In this document: one piece after another, positions 27,140-34,726 of the stretch
How positions within the stretch are numbered: the stretch's first letter is position 1
Layout: each line of letters opens with the position of its first letter
Assembly (NCBI RefSeq): GCF_051388915.1
Contig: NZ_JBPKBH010000006.1
Location: 372,001-436,000 of the forward strand
Origin: Yinghuangia sp051388915
Lineage (GTDB): Bacteria > Actinomycetota > Actinomycetes > Streptomycetales > Streptomycetaceae
DNA length: 64,000 nucleotides
Direction of reading: 5' to 3'
Translations under genes and position numbers: made by a program
Notes under the pieces: generated by a model
What the model was told of the DNA's origin: nothing
Database searches by the model: none
What the model saw: the letters and a program-made list of their open reading frames with translations, nothing else

Positions 27140-28327
27140 ATGGCACCACCGCAGCACGAGTTCAGCGTGACGCCGCCGGCCGTGGGGTCCGCGCGGCGTG
27201 CCCGCCTGCTGCCCGCGGTGGGCTGGGCGCTGCGCCTGCTGCCCGTCACGGTGATCCTCGTCGTCATCGTCATCGGCTTCCTGACCCCGCCCGAGGTGCA
27301 CATCGGGCCGCTGCTGGCCGTCGCGCCCGCGCTGGCGGGCCTGACGCGCGGGTCCGCCCGTACCCCCGTGTGGGTCGGCCTCGCCGCGGCGGTCGCCATG
27401 CTGGTGCTGTCGAGCACCGGCGAGACGAAGGGCGACGGCGAACCGTTCGTGACACTCCTGTCGATCTTTCTGGTCACCATGACCAGTTGGGCCGGGGTGC
27501 AGGTGCGCCGCCGCCAGGACCGCACGCTTGAGGACGTCCGCAGCGTCGCCGAAGCCGCGCAGCACGTGCTCTTGAGCCCGGTCGCCCGGCGCATCGGACC
27601 GGTTCGGGTCGGCGTCCGCTATCGCGCGGCGGCCGCCGAGGCGCGGATCGGCGGCGACCTGTACGAGGTGATCCTGACGCCCTACGGGGTGCGTGCGGTG
27701 GTCGGCGACGTGCGGGGCAAGGGCCTCGGCGCGGTGCAGACGGCGGCGGCGGTGCTGGGCGCTTTCCGGGAGGCCGCGTACGAGGAGCCGACGCTGCCCG
27801 GGGTCGTGCGCCGCATCGCCGCGAGCATGAGCCGGCGCCTTGAGGAGAACCTTGAGGAGTTCGTGACGCTCGTGCTGGTCGGCTTCCCGCCGCAGGAGGA
27901 CCCGCAGCGGGGCGAGGTGCATGTGGTCAACTGCGGCCACCCGTCGCCGATGCTGCTGCGCGCCGCCCGCGCGGAGATGCTGGAGCCGCCGACGGCGATC
28001 CCGCCGCTCGGCATCGTCGACCCGGACCTGTTCGACATCCCGGTACTCACGGTGCCGGTGCGCCCGGGGGACCGGGTGCTGCTCTACACGGACGGCATCG
28101 TGGAGGCGCGGGACGCGCACGGTGTCTTCTACCCGCTCGTCGACCGCGCGCCGGACAGCATGCCCGGCGTCGAGGAGACGCTCGACCGCCTGGAGGCGGA
28201 CGTCGAGCGCCACGTCGGGCAGCCGCTGGAGGACGACGCCGCGATGCTGCTGCTCCTGTACGCGCCGACGCTCGGCGGTCTGTACGACCCCGGCCCGACG
28301 GCGCGCGCGGACGCCCGCAAGGTCTGA
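27140..28327 (+). CDS. Membrane-anchored PP2C/SpoIIE-type serine phosphatase
   Basis: A 395-aa protein. The N-terminal ~125 residues carry three or four transmembrane segments (LLPVTVILVVIVIGFL, a short pair near 55-92, TLLSIFLVTMTSWAG). After a charged linker (RRRQDRTLEDVRSVAEAAQ) comes the SpoIIE/PP2C domain: IGGDLYEVILTPYGVRAVVGDVRGKG supplies the metal-binding aspartates; NCGHPSPMLL, PPLGI, GDRVLLYTDGIVEARD and EDDAAMLLLLY are diagnostic. Such phosphatases dephosphorylate anti-sigma-factor antagonists (STAS proteins), so partner-switching control is likely; no anti-sigma or STAS gene is nearby. The ATG has only a weak upstream site. Inserted between adnB and nudC relative to the mycobacterial order. 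Confidence 0.88.
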   Translation: MAPPQHEFSVTPPAVGSARRARLLPAVGWALRLLPVTVILVVIVIGFLTPPEVHIGPLLAVAPALAGLTRGSARTPVWVGLAAAVAMLVLSSTGETKGDGEPFVTLLSIFLVTMTSWAGVQVRRRQDRTLEDVRSVAEAAQHVLLSPVARRIGPVRVGVRYRAAAAEARIGGDLYEVILTPYGVRAVVGDVRGKGLGAVQTAAAVLGAFREAAYEEPTLPGVVRRIAASMSRRLEENLEEFVTLVLVGFPPQEDPQRGEVHVVNCGHPSPMLLRAARAEMLEPPTAIPPLGIVDPDLFDIPVLTVPVRPGDRVLLYTDGIVEARDAHGVFYPLVDRAPDSMPGVEETLDRLEADVERHVGQPLEDDAAMLLLLYAPTLGGLYDPGPTARADARKV

Positions 28328-28364
28328 GGGCCGGGCTCTGAGGGCCGGGCTCTGAGGGCCGGGC
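28323..28364. repeat. 14-bp tandem repeat, three perfect copies
   Basis: TCTGAGGGCCGGGC repeats at 28323-28336, 28337-28350 and 28351-28364, beginning at the phosphatase stop codon; degenerate copies continue to about 28405. Confidence 0.9.
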
Positions 28365-28414
28365 TCTGAGGGGCTCTGGGGAGAACTGGGGAGCTCTGAG
28401 GGCCGGCCGCCTGT

Positions 28415-29278
28415 TCAGACGCGCAGTTCGACCACCAGCGCGCAGTGGTCGGACACGCCGAGGCGGACGGTCTCGGTGCGGCGTACCGCGTCCGGCCCCA
28501 GGCCGTGCCCGAAGATGTGGTCGAACTGCACGCGCGGACGGTACGACGGGTAGGTGGGCACGCGGGCCAGCGACCGCCAGCGCACCCGGTGGCGGCGGGG
28601 CCGGTCGTTCTGCGCGCCGCGCTCGCGGCGCCCGACGACGGCCTGCGGGATGCGGCCGGGCAGATTGAAGTCGCCGAGGAGCAGTTGGGGTTGCGGCAGA
28701 TCGGCGGACGAGCGGCCGATGCGGGCAAGCTGCGAGACGTTCCACCCCGGTACGAACGACAGATGCGCGGCCAACACGGTCAGCGGGCCGTTCGGGCCCT
28801 CCACCACCGCCGCCAGCACCGAGCGGGGCTCGTCGGGGACGCGCGTCAGGCCGGGGCGGCCCTGCACGCGCAGCGGCAGACTCAGCGGGGCCGCCGGAAA
28901 GCGCCGGGCGCGCCAGCGCAGGACGGGGAGGCGGGAAAGCAGCGCGATGCCGTACGAGGGACCGCCCTCGCCGCTCTGCTCCGGCCCGTACACATGCCGC
29001 TCCGGCGCCCCGGGGGTCGGCAACCACCCCGACACCGGCGCGGGGACTCCGTGGACCGCAGCCAGGAAGCGCCACTGATCGGTGCCCATCGCCCGCGCGG
29101 CCACCGCGGCCTGGTCCGCACACCCGGACCGCTCCTGATGCCGGTCCACCTCCTGCAACGCGACGATGTCGGCGTCCAGCTCGCCCAGCGCCTCACCCAA
29201 CCGCCCGGGCCCCGCCGTCCCGTCGTCCAGCGCCATCCCGTGCAGAACATTGAACGTGGCCACCCGCAGCACAGTCAT
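28415..29278 (-). CDS. Endonuclease/exonuclease/phosphatase family protein
   Basis: A 287-aa EEP-fold metalloenzyme. VATFNVLHG (catalytic Asn), ALQEVDRHQ (metal Glu), the GDFNLPG loop (Asp/Asn) and the final SDHCALV (Asp-His) are all in order, so it should be active. EEP enzymes cleave phosphodiesters in DNA, RNA, inositol lipids or sphingomyelin; no signal peptide is present, favouring an intracellular substrate. ATG 29278 is chosen because homology begins at MTVLRVATFN; the upstream extension is arginine-rich shadow sequence. It is convergent with the phosphatase gene, separated by the 14-bp repeat. Confidence 0.85.
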   Translation of the reverse strand: MTVLRVATFNVLHGMALDDGTAGPGRLGEALGELDADIVALQEVDRHQERSGCADQAAVAARAMGTDQWRFLAAVHGVPAPVSGWLPTPGAPERHVYGPEQSGEGGPSYGIALLSRLPVLRWRARRFPAAPLSLPLRVQGRPGLTRVPDEPRSVLAAVVEGPNGPLTVLAAHLSFVPGWNVSQLARIGRSSADLPQPQLLLGDFNLPGRIPQAVVGRRERGAQNDRPRRHRVRWRSLARVPTYPSYRPRVQFDHIFGHGLGPDAVRRTETVRLGVSDHCALVVELRV

Positions 29279-29713
29279 GCCCCGACCGTACGGCCCCGCC
29301 CGCTCCCGAGCCCCCACGCCCGCGGCACGGCGCGCGGCCCCCCGCGCCGAGGCATGTCCTCTTGCGACCGGTGCTGTGCGGGAGTGGCCGCTTGGCGGTA
29401 TTTGTCCCGGACACCTGCCGCGACCCCGGTCCCGCGGCGAGCCCTCGTTGCCGACCACGTCGACGCGCCGCCGTCTCCGGCGCGGGATTGGCCGTTGGCG
29501 CATGCGGCGCGGGCGGCGCCGGGCACTGGCCGGGTGGGGGCGTGCCGATGTGTGTTTCACGGGCCGACGTCCCTCCCGATTCCACCCCCTTCCGTCCCTC
29601 CTTCACCTCCCGCGTTCAGGGCGCTGTGCCCTCTGTTTGGGTGATCGTGTACACCGGAGTGTGTGCTTGGCGGGGGCGGCGACGGGACGACGGACGACTA
29701 GGGGTGTGTATCT
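29279..29713. other. Intergenic region between divergent genes
   Basis: It separates the EEP-family gene from nudC. No repeat or hairpin of note and no supported gene. Upstream of nudC, GACTAGGGGTGTG may hold the promoter or ribosome-binding site. Confidence 0.4.
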
Positions 29714-30625
29714 GTGGGCGATCACGGGTCTGGGCTGGCGTTGACGAGGGCGCTGCACGATCGGGCGGCCGTGCACCGGCTCGACGAGGCGTGGTTGGCC
29801 GCGGCGTGGGAGGCGTCCGCGACGCGTGTGCTGGTGATCGAGCAGGGGAAGGTGCGCTGGACGGAGGAGGCGGGCGGGGCCGCCCTGCTGTTGGTGGCTT
29901 CGGGCGACGCGCCGGACGGTGAGCGGTACTTCCTCGGTGTGGACGCCGACGACGTCGCGTACTTTGCGGTCGCCGCCGAGGCGTTGCCCGAGGGCGTCGA
30001 CGCGCAGGTGGGGCACCTCTACACGCTCGGCTCGGTGCTGGGCGATCGGGACGCGGGGCTTCTGGTGCACGCGTTCGGGCTGGAGAACTGGCACCGCACG
30101 CACAAGTTCTGCGCGCGCTGCGGGCAGCCGACCGAGCCGGTGGCCGCGGGCCATGTGCGCAAGTGCACGGTGTGCGCCGCCGAGCACTTCCCCCGCACCG
30201 ACCCGGCCGTGATCATGCTGGTCGTCGACCCGCTCGACCGCGCCCTTCTCGGACGCCAGGCCAGTTGGCCCGAGAAGCGGTTCTCGACGCTCGCCGGCTT
30301 CGTCGAGCCCGGCGAGTCGCTGCGTCAGGCGGTCGTACGCGAGGTCGCGGAGGAGGTCGGCGCGGAGGTCACCGGCGTCACGTACGTCGACAGCCAGCCG
30401 TGGCCGTTCCCGTCCAGCCTGATGCTCGGCTTCCACGCGACCGCCGCCGACGACCGCATCGACGTCGACGGCGCGGAGATCGCCGAGGCGCGGTGGTTCT
30501 CGCGCGACGAGCTGCGGGCCGCGGTCGCGGCGGGCGACGTCCTGCTGCCTGGGGCCATCTCGATATCCCGGCACCTGATCGAGCTGTGGTTCGGCGAGAC
30601 CATCCCGGAGACCAACAAGTGGTAG
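29714..30625 (+). CDS. nudC: NADH pyrophosphatase / NAD-cap hydrolase NudC
   Basis: A 303-aa Nudix enzyme. The four-cysteine zinc ribbon is FCARCGQPTEP...CTVCAAEHFPRTDPAVI; the Nudix box is GFVEPGESLRQAVVREVAEEVGAEV-like (GX5EX7REUXEEXGU) and SQPWPFPSSLMLGF is the NADH-specific SQPWPFPxS motif. It hydrolyses NAD(H) to NMN(H) and AMP and in bacteria removes NAD caps from RNA. GTG 29714 has AGGGGTG upstream. Its position next to mycoredoxin and uvrD2 matches Rv3199c in mycobacteria as recalled. It is followed by a strong hairpin. Confidence 0.93.
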   Translation: MGDHGSGLALTRALHDRAAVHRLDEAWLAAAWEASATRVLVIEQGKVRWTEEAGGAALLLVASGDAPDGERYFLGVDADDVAYFAVAAEALPEGVDAQVGHLYTLGSVLGDRDAGLLVHAFGLENWHRTHKFCARCGQPTEPVAAGHVRKCTVCAAEHFPRTDPAVIMLVVDPLDRALLGRQASWPEKRFSTLAGFVEPGESLRQAVVREVAEEVGAEVTGVTYVDSQPWPFPSSLMLGFHATAADDRIDVDGAEIAEARWFSRDELRAAVAAGDVLLPGAISISRHLIELWFGETIPETNKW

Positions 30626-30668
30626 CGGGCCCGACACGCTGAATCCCCGGACGGGGAGCCGCACGTGC

Positions 30669-30699
30669 GGAAGCCCCGGCGTCGATTGCCGGGGCTTCC
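30669..30699. terminator. Perfect 12-bp hairpin terminator
   Basis: GGAAGCCCCGGC (30669-30680), loop GTCGATT, GCCGGGGCTTCC (30688-30699), between the convergent nudC and mycoredoxin genes; it can serve both. Confidence 0.9.
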
Positions 30700-30704
30700 C
30701 TATA

Positions 30705-30776
30705 CGCCTGATGCGCCGCCTGATGCGCCGCCTAATGTGCCGGCTGACGCGCCGACTGATGCGCCGGCTTATGTGC
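30705..30776. repeat. 12-bp tandem repeat, six copies
   Basis: Unit CGCCTGATGCGC at 30705-30716 and 30717-30728, then four diverged copies to 30776. It lies just beyond the mycoredoxin stop codon. Confidence 0.9.
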
Positions 30777-30785
30777 GGCCGCGGA

Positions 30786-31049
30786 TCAGGCGGCCGCGGC
30801 CGTGTAGGCGTCCTTGACCTGGGCGAGGCTCGGGTTGGTGGCGACCCACTGGATCTCGCCGCCGACGGTCACGACCACGGTCGGCACGGTCTGGTTGCCG
30901 CCGTTCACGCTCATGACGTACTCGGCGGCCTTCGGGTCCTGCTCGATGTCGACCTCGGTGTACGCCAGGCCCTCGCGCTCCATCTGGCTCTTCAGGCGGC
31001 GGCAGTACCCGCACCACGGGGTGCTGTACATCGTCACGGTGGCCGACAT
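30786..31049 (-). CDS. mrx1: Mycoredoxin (glutaredoxin-like, mycothiol-dependent)
   Basis: An 87-aa glutaredoxin-fold protein. MYSTPWCGYCRRLK carries the CGYC active site of mycoredoxin-1, with VNGGNQTVPTV the cis-Pro loop. Actinobacteria lack glutathione; mycoredoxin reduces mycothiol mixed disulfides on proteins using mycothiol and Mtr. The ATG is preceded by GAGGAGA. The gene is divergent from uvrD2, as recalled for the Rv3198A/Rv3198c pair, and the shared 183-base region holds a DnaA box. An alanine-rich C-terminus is slightly longer than in mycobacterial Mrx1. Confidence 0.92.
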   Translation of the reverse strand: MSATVTMYSTPWCGYCRRLKSQMEREGLAYTEVDIEQDPKAAEYVMSVNGGNQTVPTVVVTVGGEIQWVATNPSLAQVKDAYTAAAA

Positions 31050-31184
31050 CGGGAGGTCTCCTCTGCTTGGTGTCGTCTGCTCTGTGCCGCTCGGTGTGGC
31101 TGGCTTGCCGGGCGGTGTTGGCGGCCGGGCTGCACGGCGTCACAACGCGCCGCGCACCCGGATTTCTTCCACAAGTGTGGGGGC

Positions 31185-31193
31185 TGTGGACAA
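31185..31193 (-). promoter_or_regulatory. DnaA box in the uvrD2 promoter region
   Basis: TGTGGACAA is the exact complement of TTGTCCACA, the Streptomyces DnaA-box consensus, 40 bases before the uvrD2 start. Close to it, CCACAAGTGTGG (31170-31181) is a partial palindrome. Confidence 0.5.
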
Positions 31194-31232
31194 CGCCACT
31201 CCTGTGAGGGTGGGTCCTGAGAGGATGTCCCG

Positions 31233-33563
31233 GTGATCGACCAGTACGGGCCCCCGCCGACCTCCGACGAGATCCTGGACGCGCTCGACCCCGAGCAGCG
31301 CCGGGTCGCCAAGTCCGTCGACGGTGCCGTCTGCGTGCTCGCGGGTGCGGGCACCGGCAAGACCCGTGCCATCACCCACCGCATCGCCTACGGCGTGCTG
31401 ACCGGCGTCATGCAGCCGACGCAGACGCTTGCCGTCACCTTCACCGCGCGGGCGGCGGGGGAGATGCGCGGGCGCCTGCGTCAACTCGGCGTCGCCGGGG
31501 TCCAGGCCCGCACCTTCCACTCGGCGGCGCTGCGCCAGCTCCAGTTCTTCTGGCCGCGCACCTACGGCGCCGACGCACCTCGGCTCGTGGAGACCAAGGT
31601 GCCGCTGGTCGCCGAGGCGGTGCAGCACTGCCGCCTGCGCGCCGACCGGGCCGAGCTGCGCGACCTCACCGGCGAGATCGAGTGGGCGAAGGCCACCCAG
31701 ACCGCCCCCGACGACTACCCGGCGCAGGTGGTCGCGGCCAAGCGCAAGCCGCCGCGGGACGCCGCCGAGGTGGCGCGCGTGTACGCCGCGTACGAGAAGA
31801 TCAAGGCCGGTCAGGGCCGCATGGACTTCGAGGACGTGCTGCTGCTCACCGTCGGCCTGCTGGACGAGCGGATCGAGGTCCGCGAGCAGGTGCAGGCGCA
31901 GTACCGGCACTTCACGGTCGACGAGTACCAGGACGTCAACCCGCTCCAGCAGCGGCTGCTCGACCTGTGGTCGCAGAACGCCCGCAGTCTGTGCGTGGTC
32001 GGCGACGCGAGCCAGACCATCTACTCCTTCACCGGGGCGACCCCGAGCTTCCTGCTCGGCTTCCGGCACCGCCACCGCGCCGCCGAGGTGGTCGAGCTCG
32101 TGCGCGACTACCGCTCGTCGCCGCAGGTCGTGCACCTGGCCAACCGGCTGCTGACACACGCGACCGGTGAGGCCGCCAAGCACCGCTTGGAGCTGATCTC
32201 GCAGCGCGACGCCGGTCCGGAGCCGGACTTCGTGGAGTTCGGCGACGAGCCGGGCGAGGCCGAGGGCGTCGCCCGCAGAGTGCGCAAGCTGCTCGACCAG
32301 GGCGTGCGCGCCGCCGAGATCGCGGTGCTGTTCCGCACCAACTCGCAGTCGGAGGGGTACGAGCAGGCGCTGGCCGACCTCGGGATCCCGTACGTGCTGC
32401 GCGGCGCCGAGCGCTTCTTCGAGCGCCCCGAGGTACGCCAGGCCGCCGTGCTGCTGCGTGGCGCCGCACGTTCGGCAGGCGCCTCGGAGGACGCGGGCGG
32501 GCTCGCGGCGGAGGTGGGCGCGGTGCTGGTGTCCGGGGGCTGGACCCCGGAGCCGCCCGGCGGATCCGGCCAGGTGCGGGAGCGCTGGGAGTCGCTGAAC
32601 GCGCTCGTCCGACTCGCCGAGGACTTCTCCGCGGCGCGCCCCGAGGCGACGCTCGCGGACTTCGTCGCGGAACTGGCCGAGCGTGCGGTGGCCCAGCACG
32701 TCCCGACCGTCGAGGGCGTCACCCTCGCGTCCCTGCACGCGGCCAAGGGCCTGGAGTGGGACGCCGTGTTCCTGGTCGGCCTGACCGAGGGCATGATGCC
32801 GATCCACTACGCCGACACCGCGGACAAGGTCGAGGAGGAGCGCCGGCTGCTGTACGTCGGGATCACGCGCGCCCGCGAGTACCTGACCCTGTCCTGGGCG
32901 CTGGCCCGCTCGCCCGGCGGCCGTGCCGGGCGCGGCCCCTCGCGGTTCCTGGACGGCCTGCGCAACGGCGGCTCGGGGGTCCCCGGCCGCGCCGCACGGG
33001 GGCGCTCCGCGGACTCCGGCGCGGCGGCGGGCGGCTCGTCGTGGGGCGGGGGCGAGGCGAAGGCCGCGCGCCGTTCCAAGGCGGGGCCGGTGCGTTGCCG
33101 GGTCTGCGGGCGGGGGTTGACCGAGGCCGCCGAGCGCAAGCTCGCCCGCTGCATGGAGTGCCCCTCTGACCTCGACGAGGCGATGTTCGAGCGCCTGCGG
33201 GAATGGCGTCTCGGCCAGGCCCGACTGCTGGGCCAGCCCGCGTACTGCGTGTTCACGGACGCCACGCTGACCGCGATCGCCGAGGCCCAGCCGGGCTCGG
33301 TCAACCAGCTCGCGGCCGTCTCCGGGGTGACCCGCACCAAGATCAACAAGTTCGGCGAGGACGTCCTGGCCATCGTCGCCGGGCGCGACCCCGAGGAGCT
33401 CGCGGACGCGTACGATCCCGGTGCCGACGACGACCCGGGCATGCCCGGCGATCTGCCGGGGCAGGATGTCGGCGAAGACGGCGTCGGGGACGCGGGTGTC
33501 GCGGACGCGGGTGTCCGGGAAGGCGGCATCCGCGGCGCGGGCGAAGTGCCCGGAGAAGCGTAG
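31233..33563 (+). CDS. uvrD2: UvrD2-type ATP-dependent DNA helicase with HRDC domain
   Basis: A 776-aa SF1A helicase. Walker A AGAGTGKTRAI, FTARAAGEMRGRL, Walker B FTVDEYQDVN, GDASQTIYSFTGA, LHAAKGLEWDAVF and YVGITRAREYL. After the motor comes a four-cysteine zinc motif (CRVCGRG...CMEC) and an HRDC domain (PAYCVFTDATLTAIAEAQ through FGEDVLAIVAG), the architecture of mycobacterial UvrD2, an essential helicase. A disordered Asp/Gly-rich tail follows HRDC. GTG 31233 has GAGAGGA upstream. Third SF1 helicase gene in 16 kb. Confidence 0.93.
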   Translation: MIDQYGPPPTSDEILDALDPEQRRVAKSVDGAVCVLAGAGTGKTRAITHRIAYGVLTGVMQPTQTLAVTFTARAAGEMRGRLRQLGVAGVQARTFHSAALRQLQFFWPRTYGADAPRLVETKVPLVAEAVQHCRLRADRAELRDLTGEIEWAKATQTAPDDYPAQVVAAKRKPPRDAAEVARVYAAYEKIKAGQGRMDFEDVLLLTVGLLDERIEVREQVQAQYRHFTVDEYQDVNPLQQRLLDLWSQNARSLCVVGDASQTIYSFTGATPSFLLGFRHRHRAAEVVELVRDYRSSPQVVHLANRLLTHATGEAAKHRLELISQRDAGPEPDFVEFGDEPGEAEGVARRVRKLLDQGVRAAEIAVLFRTNSQSEGYEQALADLGIPYVLRGAERFFERPEVRQAAVLLRGAARSAGASEDAGGLAAEVGAVLVSGGWTPEPPGGSGQVRERWESLNALVRLAEDFSAARPEATLADFVAELAERAVAQHVPTVEGVTLASLHAAKGLEWDAVFLVGLTEGMMPIHYADTADKVEEERRLLYVGITRAREYLTLSWALARSPGGRAGRGPSRFLDGLRNGGSGVPGRAARGRSADSGAAAGGSSWGGGEAKAARRSKAGPVRCRVCGRGLTEAAERKLARCMECPSDLDEAMFERLREWRLGQARLLGQPAYCVFTDATLTAIAEAQPGSVNQLAAVSGVTRTKINKFGEDVLAIVAGRDPEELADAYDPGADDDPGMPGDLPGQDVGEDGVGDAGVADAGVREGGIRGAGEVPGEA

Positions 33564-33624
33564 GAAGTCCCGCGCCGGAGGCCTGTCGGCGAGGGATTTC
33601 CCTCAAGTGACGGCAGACACGCGG

Positions 33625-33662
33625 AAAATAGTTTGCGCTCTTCTCGGAAGCGCATCTAACCT
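33625..33662 (+). promoter_or_regulatory. WblC/WhiB7-type promoter
   Basis: AAAATA (33625-33630) lies two bases upstream of -35 TTGCGC (33633-33638); an 18-base spacer leads to -10 TAACCT (33657-33662). An A/T-rich block directly upstream of the -35 is the hallmark of WhiB7-dependent promoters, bound by the AT-hook, so autoactivation is expected. Transcription should start near 33669. Confidence 0.7.
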
Positions 33663-33665
33663 CAC

Positions 33666-33708
33666 GAGCACGGTCAACGTGTTGACCGTGCTCGGTCGTG
33701 AGACCGAG
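33666..33708 (+). promoter_or_regulatory. Two adjacent hairpins at the 5' end of the wblC leader
   Basis: GAGCACGGTCAAC (33666-33678) and GTTGACCGTGCTC (33681-33693) form a perfect 13-bp palindrome with a two-base centre; CTCGGTC-GTGA-GACCGAG (33691-33708) shares its last three bases. Being mutually overlapping, the two stems may compete or stack. Confidence 0.65.
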
Positions 33709-33826
33709 CGCTTGACAGGTTGAAATCTGTGCAGCGCACCACGGCTGCACACCCAGCCCGAACGCACGACATTGGCTCCGCCCGACAGGCGGCGCCACGA
33801 GACCTCCGCGAAGGGAGGCGAACGAC

Positions 33827-34225
33827 ATGATGACCAACCGCAAACTCGCAGTTGCCGCCACTGCCGTCGCGCCCTCCGCGATGTCGGTGCGTTCTGCTGA
33901 GCTGGGTTCGCCGAAGCCTGCCTCCCTCCTCCTCTCGCTCAAGGGGCGGACCCCGTCTCTGGCGTATGCCGGGACCGATGCCCGCATCATCACCGCTGAT
34001 CTGCCCGTATTGGGCCGTCGCGGCGAAGGCATCGGTCTGGCGTCCAACGTCGAGTCGGGATGGCGTGGCAGCGAGCGCACCAGTGTCATCACGCGCGATG
34101 AGCGACCGTCGGCATCGATCGTGACGGCATGTGAGCAGCAGCAGGTCGAGGACATGGCCCAGGCCATGGGCACGACCGGATTTGCCGGTATGCACGGGTA
34201 CCCGTCCTGGAGGACGCGAACCTGA
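33827..34225 (+). CDS. Upstream ORF in the wblC leader (132 aa)
   Basis: ATG-ATG at 33827 follows GAAGGGAGG at nine bases, one of the best ribosome-binding sites in the window, so it is very likely translated. The product has no recognisable domain (MMTNRKLAVAATAVAPSAMS...). Its codons are less GC3-biased than neighbouring genes. The stop codon (34223-34225) lies inside a small hairpin (34221-34237) directly before the attenuator. wblC/whiB7 leaders of other actinobacteria contain upstream ORFs whose translation state controls termination; this ORF is longer than those I recall. Role in sensing ribosome stalling is inferred. Confidence 0.55.
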   Translation: MMTNRKLAVAATAVAPSAMSVRSAELGSPKPASLLLSLKGRTPSLAYAGTDARIITADLPVLGRRGEGIGLASNVESGWRGSERTSVITRDERPSASIVTACEQQQVEDMAQAMGTTGFAGMHGYPSWRTRT

Positions 34226-34237
34226 CGTTGAGTCAGG
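34221..34237 (+). promoter_or_regulatory. Small hairpin enclosing the upstream ORF stop codon
   Basis: CCTGAC-GTTGA-GTCAGG, six perfect pairs; the TGA stop is in its 5' arm, so a terminating ribosome would melt it. Confidence 0.5.
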
Positions 34238-34249
34238 TCGGCTTCTCCA

Positions 34250-34293
34250 GGGCCGCGGAACCCGTACACCGGGATCCGCGGCCCTTGTCTTTG
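34250..34293 (+). terminator. Intrinsic attenuator upstream of wblC
   Basis: GGGCCGCGGAACCCG (34250-34264), loop TACAC, CGGGATCCGCGGCCC (34270-34284): 14 of 15 pairs, followed by TTGTCTTTG. This is the only U-rich classic terminator in the window and it sits between the upstream ORF and wblC, so it must act as a conditional attenuator. Confidence 0.85.
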
Positions 34294-34387
34294 CCCCTGA
34301 AAGCCCCGGCAGGACGCGTCCGCCAGGACCGCGAAGCGCAACCAAGTGGCAGCAATGCCAACCGAGTTCACTCACGAGGAGCACCAC

Positions 34388-34726
34388 GTGCCGTTCGACA
34401 AGCCGCCCACCGCGACTGCTCTAGCCGTACCTGTACCGGAGGTAGACCTGATGACTCTGACCGCGTTCGACGACATCGAGACCGTCGAGGGCACCATCCC
34501 GTGCCGTTCCTACGACCCCGAGGTGTTCTTCGCCGAGTCGCCGGCCGACGTCGAGTACGCGAAGGCCCTCTGCGGCGAGTGCCCGGTCCGCGCCGCGTGC
34601 CTCCAGGGCGCGCTGGAGCGCCGCGAGCCGTGGGGTGTCTGGGGTGGCGAGCTGTTCATCCAGGGTGTGGTCGTGGCGCGCAAGCGTCCGCGTGGCCGTC
34701 CGCGCAAGACGGAGGTCGCCGCGTGA
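34388..34726 (+). CDS. wblC: WblC/WhiB7 redox-sensing antibiotic-response regulator
   Basis: A 112-aa WhiB-family protein. Four cysteines (39, 62, 65, 71) in C-X22-C-X2-C-X5-C bind a 4Fe-4S cluster; GVWGG (83-87) is the sigma-A contact turn and RGRPRK (102-107) the AT-hook unique to WhiB7/WblC. It binds the housekeeping sigma factor and A/T-rich sites upstream of -35 elements to activate intrinsic resistance genes after ribosome-targeting antibiotics. GTG 34388 has GAGGAG at six bases; an in-frame ATG at 34451 has GGAGG at eight bases and would give 91 aa, the size of mycobacterial WhiB7. Control: Wbl-type promoter, ~700-nt leader and attenuator. Confidence 0.95.
   Translation: MPFDKPPTATALAVPVPEVDLMTLTAFDDIETVEGTIPCRSYDPEVFFAESPADVEYAKALCGECPVRAACLQGALERREPWGVWGGELFIQGVVVARKRPRGRPRKTEVAA

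Larger units (their letters stand above)
33564..33826 (+). promoter_or_regulatory. wblC promoter and start of the long 5' leader
   Basis: This interval contains the Wbl-type promoter (33625-33662), two consecutive hairpins (33666-33708) and a TTGACA at 33712 without a matching -10. The leader then runs through an upstream ORF to the wblC gene. Confidence 0.6.

Noticed and set aside
33712..33717. TTGACA as a second wblC promoter
   Set aside because: No TANNNT hexamer 16-19 bases downstream; it lies just after the leader hairpins.
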